NCBI RefSeq assembly: GCF_002844195.1
Contig: NZ_PEND01000007.1
Location: 124,001 to 188,000, forward strand
Origin: Halegenticoccus soli
GTDB lineage: Archaea; Halobacteriota; Halobacteria; Halobacteriales; Haloferacaceae
Length of the DNA: 64,000 bases
Direction: 5' to 3'
Below are positions 60,161 to 64,000 of the stretch, piece by piece (within the stretch, counting starts at the first letter, position 1; each line of letters opens with the position of its first letter). The notes under the pieces are model-generated. The model did no database searches. It saw nothing but the letters and a program-made list of their open reading frames with translations, and was not told the DNA's origin. The translations under genes were made by a program, and so were the position numbers.

Positions 60161-61336
60161 TCACTCCACGACCAGTTCGATCGGATACCCGGTGAGGTTC
60201 TCGTAGCCCTCCTCGGTGACGACGACGAGATCCTCGATTCGAACGCCGCCGACGGCGGGATCGTACAGCCCCGGCTCGATCGTCACGACGTGGCCGGGCT
60301 TCAGTTCCTCCCCGTTCGGGCCGACTCGCGGCAGTTCGTGCACGTCGAGACCGATCCCGTGACCCGTGCTATGGATGAAACCCGTTTCCGTCGTCGGATC
60401 GCTCCGGAGCGTCGGCAGGCCGGCACTCTCGTACACGTCGCAGACGGCTTCGTGCACGTCCGCGCCGGTGACGCCGGGTTCGAGCGCGTCGAGCGCGGCC
60501 CGCCGCGCCGCGTCGGTGAGGTCGAACCACTCGCGTATCTCGCCGCTCGGTTCGCCCTTGACGAAGGTCCGCGTCATGTCGGCGTGGTACTTCGTCGCCT
60601 TGCTCCGGGGGAAGATGTCGACGATGATCGCCTCGTTCGCGCGGAGGGGACCGCTACCCCGGTCGTGCGGATCGGCGGCGTCGGCGCCGCACGCGACGAT
60701 AGTCTCGTCGAGCGCACACCCCTCACGGAGCAGCGTCACTTCGATCTCCTCTCTGACCCGTTCGCTCGTCAGCGGTTCGCCCTCGTGCTGCAGGACGCCG
60801 TCTTCGATCGTCGCGTCGCGGACGATCCGTTCGGCCGCTCGCATCGCCTTCTCGTTGGCCTTCTGAGCCGCTCTGACGTGGTCGATCTCCTCGTCCGTTT
60901 TGACCGCCCGGATGTTCGTCAGGAGGTCCTCGGACTCGACGGTCACCGAGACCCCCCGATCGCGGAGACCGTCCGCCGTCCCGAGGGGGAAGCGTCCGGG
61001 CGCGACGACGGATTCGACGTCGTGGTCGGCGAGGAAGGCGGCGACCGTTCGAGCGTGCCCTTCTTGCGGGCCGTGCTCGGCGACGTTCTCTTGCAGATCG
61101 TACTCGGCCGTCCGAGAGACGGCGTCCCCCCGGCTTTCCTTTTTTGCGCGGCCGTACTCGAGGCCGGACACGAGGAGGTGGATCCCGTCCGGCGCGTACA
61201 GCGTGACGAACGGGTCCGGCGCGTCGAATCCTGAGAGGTACAGCTGGTTCGAATCCGAGCCGTCGGCTTCGATCAGGTACCCGTCGAATCCGTGGACGTC
61301 GAGATACTCCGCGAGCGGAGAGAGATCGGGCTCCAT
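60161..61336 (-). CDS. Xaa-Pro peptidase (M24 family)
   Basis: A 391-residue M24 metallopeptidase that cleaves X-Pro bonds. The N-terminal creatinase-like domain (residues 1-150) is followed by the pita-bread fold with metal ligands in [49 protein letters not shown] and [23 protein letters not shown], so Asp, Asp, His, Glu and Glu are all present. ATG 61336 is used; the frame is open further up to 61471, but that part ([16 protein letters not shown]) overlaps the divergent aroA promoter. Confidence 0.9.
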   Translation of the reverse strand: MEPDLSPLAEYLDVHGFDGYLIEADGSDSNQLYLSGFDAPDPFVTLYAPDGIHLLVSGLEYGRAKKESRGDAVSRTAEYDLQENVAEHGPQEGHARTVAAFLADHDVESVVAPGRFPLGTADGLRDRGVSVTVESEDLLTNIRAVKTDEEIDHVRAAQKANEKAMRAAERIVRDATIEDGVLQHEGEPLTSERVREEIEVTLLREGCALDETIVACGADAADPHDRGSGPLRANEAIIVDIFPRSKATKYHADMTRTFVKGEPSGEIREWFDLTDAARRAALDALEPGVTGADVHEAVCDVYESAGLPTLRSDPTTETGFIHSTGHGIGLDVHELPRVGPNGEELKPGHVVTIEPGLYDPAVGGVRIEDLVVVTEEGYENLTGYPIELVVE

Positions 61337-61479
61337 GCGGGGAGATGGGTTCCCCCGACGGTAAAGCGGTTCTCCTCCCGGCGAGGGGATAGCTCCCCCG
61401 AGCAGGGTTCTCACGTCCGGACCGTCGACATTTTCACCACCTCCGGTACCCTCATACCGGGGGCCGTACACCCCTCGGC

Positions 61480-62772
61480 ATGGACATCGAGATCTCCCGG
61501 TCGCGCGTTCGCGGAACCGTGCGAGCCCCGCCTTCGAAGAGTTACACGCACCGCGCGATTCTCGCCGCGGGATACAGCGGCGGCGCGGTCGTTCGCGGCG
61601 CGCTCGTGAGCGCGGACACGAAAGCGACGATGCGCGCGGTCGGCGCCTTCGGAGGAAACGTCGACCGCGACGGGCGGACGCTCGACGTCACCGGCTTCAA
61701 CGGGCGACCTGGCGTCCCCGCGAACGTCGTCGACTGCGCGAACAGCGGGACGACGATGCGACTCGTGACCGCGTGCGCCGGACTGGCCGACGGTATCACG
61801 GTTCTCACCGGGGACGGATCGCTCCGATCGCGGCCGCAGGGCCCGTTGCTCGACGCGCTCAACGAGCTGGGCGGACGGGCGGAGAGCACCCGCGGCAACG
61901 GGCAAGCTCCGCTCGTCATCAGAGGACCCATCTCGGGCGGCGAGGTCTCCATCCCAGGGGACGTCTCCTCGCAGTACGTCACCGCGTTACTGATGGCCGG
62001 TGCGGTGACCGACGACGGGATTGACGTCCGGCTCGAAACCGAGCTGAAGTCGGCCCCGTACGTCGACATCACGATCGAAGTACTCGACGTCTTCGGCGTC
62101 GCGGCCGAGTCGACCGCGAACGGGTTCTCCGTCTCCGGTGACCAGCTCTACGAGCCGGCCGACGGCGAGTACCGCGTACCGGGCGACTTCTCATCGATGT
62201 CGTATCTCCTCGCCGCCGGTGCGGTCGCGTCCGAGGACGGACTCGTCGTTGCCGGAGCTCAACCGAGCGCTCAGGGCGACAGCGCGATCGTCGACGTCCT
62301 CGAACGGATGGGGGCGGACATCGACTGGGACCGCGAGAACGGTCAAATCAGCGTCTCACGGTCCGATCTGGTCGGTGTTGAGGTCGACGTCGGGGACACA
62401 CCCGATCTGCTTCCGACGATCGCGACGCTCGGCGCGGTCGCCGACGGTGGCACCCGAATCGTCAACTGCGAACACGTCCGGTACAAGGAGACAGACCGCG
62501 TGAGTGCGATGGCCGAAGAGCTGACGAAGCTCGGCGCGAACGTCACGGAGGAACGGGACACGCTGACGATCCACGGCGGACGGTCGGACCTGAAGGGGGC
62601 GCGGGTCGACGGACGGGGCGACCACCGGATCGTCATGTCGCTCGCCGTCGCGGGCCTCGTCGCCGACGGAACGACCAGGATCAGCGGCGGCGAGCACGTA
62701 GACGTGTCGTTCCCCGAGTTCTTCGACGTGCTCTACGACGTCGGCGCAGACGTACGAAGGCGATCCTCGTAA
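61480..62772 (+). CDS. aroA: 3-phosphoshikimate 1-carboxyvinyltransferase (EPSP synthase)
   Basis: A 430-residue enzyme making EPSP from shikimate-3-phosphate and PEP in the sixth step of the shikimate pathway. The PEP/shikimate site motifs are intact: [65 protein letters not shown] and [19 protein letters not shown]. Both globular domains are complete. Start at ATG 61480, 144 bases from the divergent peptidase gene. aroC follows after a 243-base spacer, so the two may have separate promoters. Confidence 0.96.
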   Translation: MDIEISRSRVRGTVRAPPSKSYTHRAILAAGYSGGAVVRGALVSADTKATMRAVGAFGGNVDRDGRTLDVTGFNGRPGVPANVVDCANSGTTMRLVTACAGLADGITVLTGDGSLRSRPQGPLLDALNELGGRAESTRGNGQAPLVIRGPISGGEVSIPGDVSSQYVTALLMAGAVTDDGIDVRLETELKSAPYVDITIEVLDVFGVAAESTANGFSVSGDQLYEPADGEYRVPGDFSSMSYLLAAGAVASEDGLVVAGAQPSAQGDSAIVDVLERMGADIDWDRENGQISVSRSDLVGVEVDVGDTPDLLPTIATLGAVADGGTRIVNCEHVRYKETDRVSAMAEELTKLGANVTEERDTLTIHGGRSDLKGARVDGRGDHRIVMSLAVAGLVADGTTRISGGEHVDVSFPEFFDVLYDVGADVRRRSS

Positions 62773-63015
62773 CGTCAAACGCCGTCACTGTCGAAAATGG
62801 CGTGCAGACGGCACGGGAGCGCGCTACGCGAAGCGAGGCGCCGTGCGACCGCGGATCGCTTCGCGTCGAACAGTCAGCTCATAGTATTGTTGGACCCGTT
62901 TTGGGTTTTAAATCCTCGTGCCGGTATTGAATCGGTCTCGCGACCGTCGCCGACGAGAGCCGTTCGCTTGCGTCTTCTGCAAACGATAAATGTACGGAAG
63001 TCACACGCAGAGGTA
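62773..63015 (+). promoter_or_regulatory. aroC upstream region with TATA-like boxes
   Basis: No gene. Two candidate TATA boxes are seen: TTTAAAT at 62907-62913, which would give a leader of about 80 bases, and GATAAATG at 62985-62992, which would give an almost leaderless start at ATG 63016. A good GAGG sits just before the ATG. Confidence 0.45.
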
Positions 63016-64000
63016 ATGAACGGAAATCGATTCGGGCGGCTGTTTCAGGTCACTACGTTCGGCGAGAGCCACGGCGAGGCGATGGGCGTCACCGTGAGCG
63101 GCTGTCCCGCGGGACTCGAACTCTCGGAGGAAGACATCCAGCGCGACCTCGATCGTCGTAAGCCCGGCCAGTCGATGATCACGACGAGCCGCGGTGAGCC
63201 GGACGAGGTCTCGATCAAGAGCGGTCTGCAGGACGGATACACCACCGGGACGCCGATCGGGATGGTCATTCAAAACAAGGACGCGCGTTCGAAAAAGTAC
63301 GAACCGTTTGTCACGGCGCCCCGTCCGAGTCACGGCGATTTCACCTACTCCGCGAAGTTCGGCACGCGGAACTGGGGCGGCGGCGGCCGCTCCAGCGCGC
63401 GCGAAACGGTAAACTGGGTCGCGGCGGGCGCGATCGCGAAGAAGATACTCGACCGAGACGGGATCCGAATCAAGGCGCACGTCAACCAGATCGGCGACGT
63501 GGCCGCCCCGGAAGTGACGTTCGAGGAGATGCTCGAACGGGCGGAGGAAAACGAGGTCCGGTGCGCGCATCCGGAGACGGCCGAGAGGATGCGCGATCTC
63601 ATCGACCGGTACCAGAAGGAGGGAGACTCCATCGGCGGCAGCATCTATTTCGAGGCCCGCGGCGTTCCCAGGGGACTCGGTGCACCCCGATTCGACTCCT
63701 TCCCGGCCCGGCTCGGACAAGCGCTCCTATCGGTGCCTGCGGCGACCTCCTTCGAGTACGGCCTCGGTAAGGACGCGCGCGAATGGAGCGGACGCGACCG
63801 AAACGAAGACTGGACGTTCGACGAGAACGGTGATCCGACGCCGGTCGGCAACAAACACGGTGGGTTACAGGGCGGCATCACGACCGGACAACCGATCTAC
63901 GGCGAGGTGACGCTCCACGCGCCGACGTCGATCCCGAAGACGCAGCAGACGGTCGACTGGGAGACCGGCGAGGAGAAGGAGATCCAGGTCGTCGGTCGTC
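63016..64000 (+). CDS. aroC: Chorismate synthase, cut by the window end
   Basis: The first 328 residues of chorismate synthase, which converts EPSP to chorismate using reduced FMN. The three family signatures are partly visible: GESHGEAMGVTVSGCPAGLELSEEDIQRDLDRRKPGQS, RPSHGDFTYSAKFGTRNWGGGGRSSARETVNWVAAGAIA and DENGDPTPVGNKHGGLQGGITTGQPI. The C-terminal GRHDxxxxP-type signature and end lie outside. No frameshift is seen in the visible part. It completes the tyrA-aroA-aroC segment of aromatic amino acid synthesis. Confidence 0.97.
   Translation, partial: MNGNRFGRLFQVTTFGESHGEAMGVTVSGCPAGLELSEEDIQRDLDRRKPGQSMITTSRGEPDEVSIKSGLQDGYTTGTPIGMVIQNKDARSKKYEPFVTAPRPSHGDFTYSAKFGTRNWGGGGRSSARETVNWVAAGAIAKKILDRDGIRIKAHVNQIGDVAAPEVTFEEMLERAEENEVRCAHPETAERMRDLIDRYQKEGDSIGGSIYFEARGVPRGLGAPRFDSFPARLGQALLSVPAATSFEYGLGKDAREWSGRDRNEDWTFDENGDPTPVGNKHGGLQGGITTGQPIYGEVTLHAPTSIPKTQQTVDWETGEEKEIQVVGR

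Noticed and set aside
1-64000. CRISPR arrays, tRNA or rRNA genes, replication origin
   Set aside because: No regularly spaced repeats, no cloverleaf-type intergenic sequence and no Cdc6/ORB-like elements were seen.

Overview
The window is a piece of a haloarchaeal (class Halobacteria) chromosome. The evidence is very high GC with strong GC bias at third codon positions, acidic predicted proteins, archaeal information genes (aNAC, TrmI, transcription factor S, TFB), a geranylgeranyl reductase for archaeal lipids, many Tat (twin-arginine) lipoproteins, and short or absent leaders behind TATA-like boxes. No tRNA, rRNA or CRISPR array was seen. Both window edges cut genes: aNAC on the left and chorismate synthase on the right.

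Layout. 0-4 kb: information-processing genes (aNAC C-terminus, trmI, tfs), small haloarchaeal proteins and an enoyl-CoA hydratase. 4.2-10.7 kb: an envelope/metal-redox locus with a Tat-exported DyP-like protein, a lipoprotein made of two P19/Tp34-like halves, a small membrane protein, a Tat-exported calcium-motif domain, a divergent polytopic membrane protein and a secreted beta-propeller. 10.8-16.5 kb: a small regulator-like protein, two coupled sulfatase-fold enzymes, a DUF5787-like protein, a Nudix hydrolase and a uS10 paralogue. 16.5-24 kb: an NhaC antiporter with a small partner, an AbgA-like M20 hydrolase, a TFB with a small upstream ORF, a signal-peptide-bearing tandem winged-helix protein and the lipid reductase. 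24-30.8 kb: a complete BmpA-type nucleoside ABC importer operon and a phosphohexomutase.

30.9-35.1 kb is an AT-richer accessory island. Two broken IS5-type transposase remnants in opposite orientation flank an AlkZ-like winged-helix protein and an epoxide hydrolase, followed by a 55-residue membrane ORF and featureless AT-rich DNA. 35.1-44.4 kb returns to core-like DNA: acylphosphatase, a DMT transporter, a small zinc protein, a TrmB-RND-NEW3 export operon with a candidate operator, a DICT-domain protein and a second tandem winged-helix protein. 44.6-53.3 kb: VOC and flavin reductase proteins, a solo carbamoyltransferase, a multicopper oxidase with a Gly/Met-rich insert, membrane proteins, and a rhodanese-MBL sulfur enzyme next to an HTH regulator. 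53.4-56.6 kb: a tiny basic ORF with palindromes upstream, a dicarboxylate/amino acid symporter and two DUF892 (YciE/YciF) proteins. 56.6-64 kb: an aromatic amino acid segment with tyrA coupled to a methyltransferase, an MFS transporter, an Xaa-Pro peptidase, aroA and aroC.

The strongest candidates for something undescribed are the tandem P19/DyP envelope locus, the two signal-peptide-bearing double winged-helix proteins, the TrmB-controlled RND/NEW3 exporter, and the IS-bounded island with a possible DNA glycosylase. All family assignments come from reading motifs by eye; no database search was possible.
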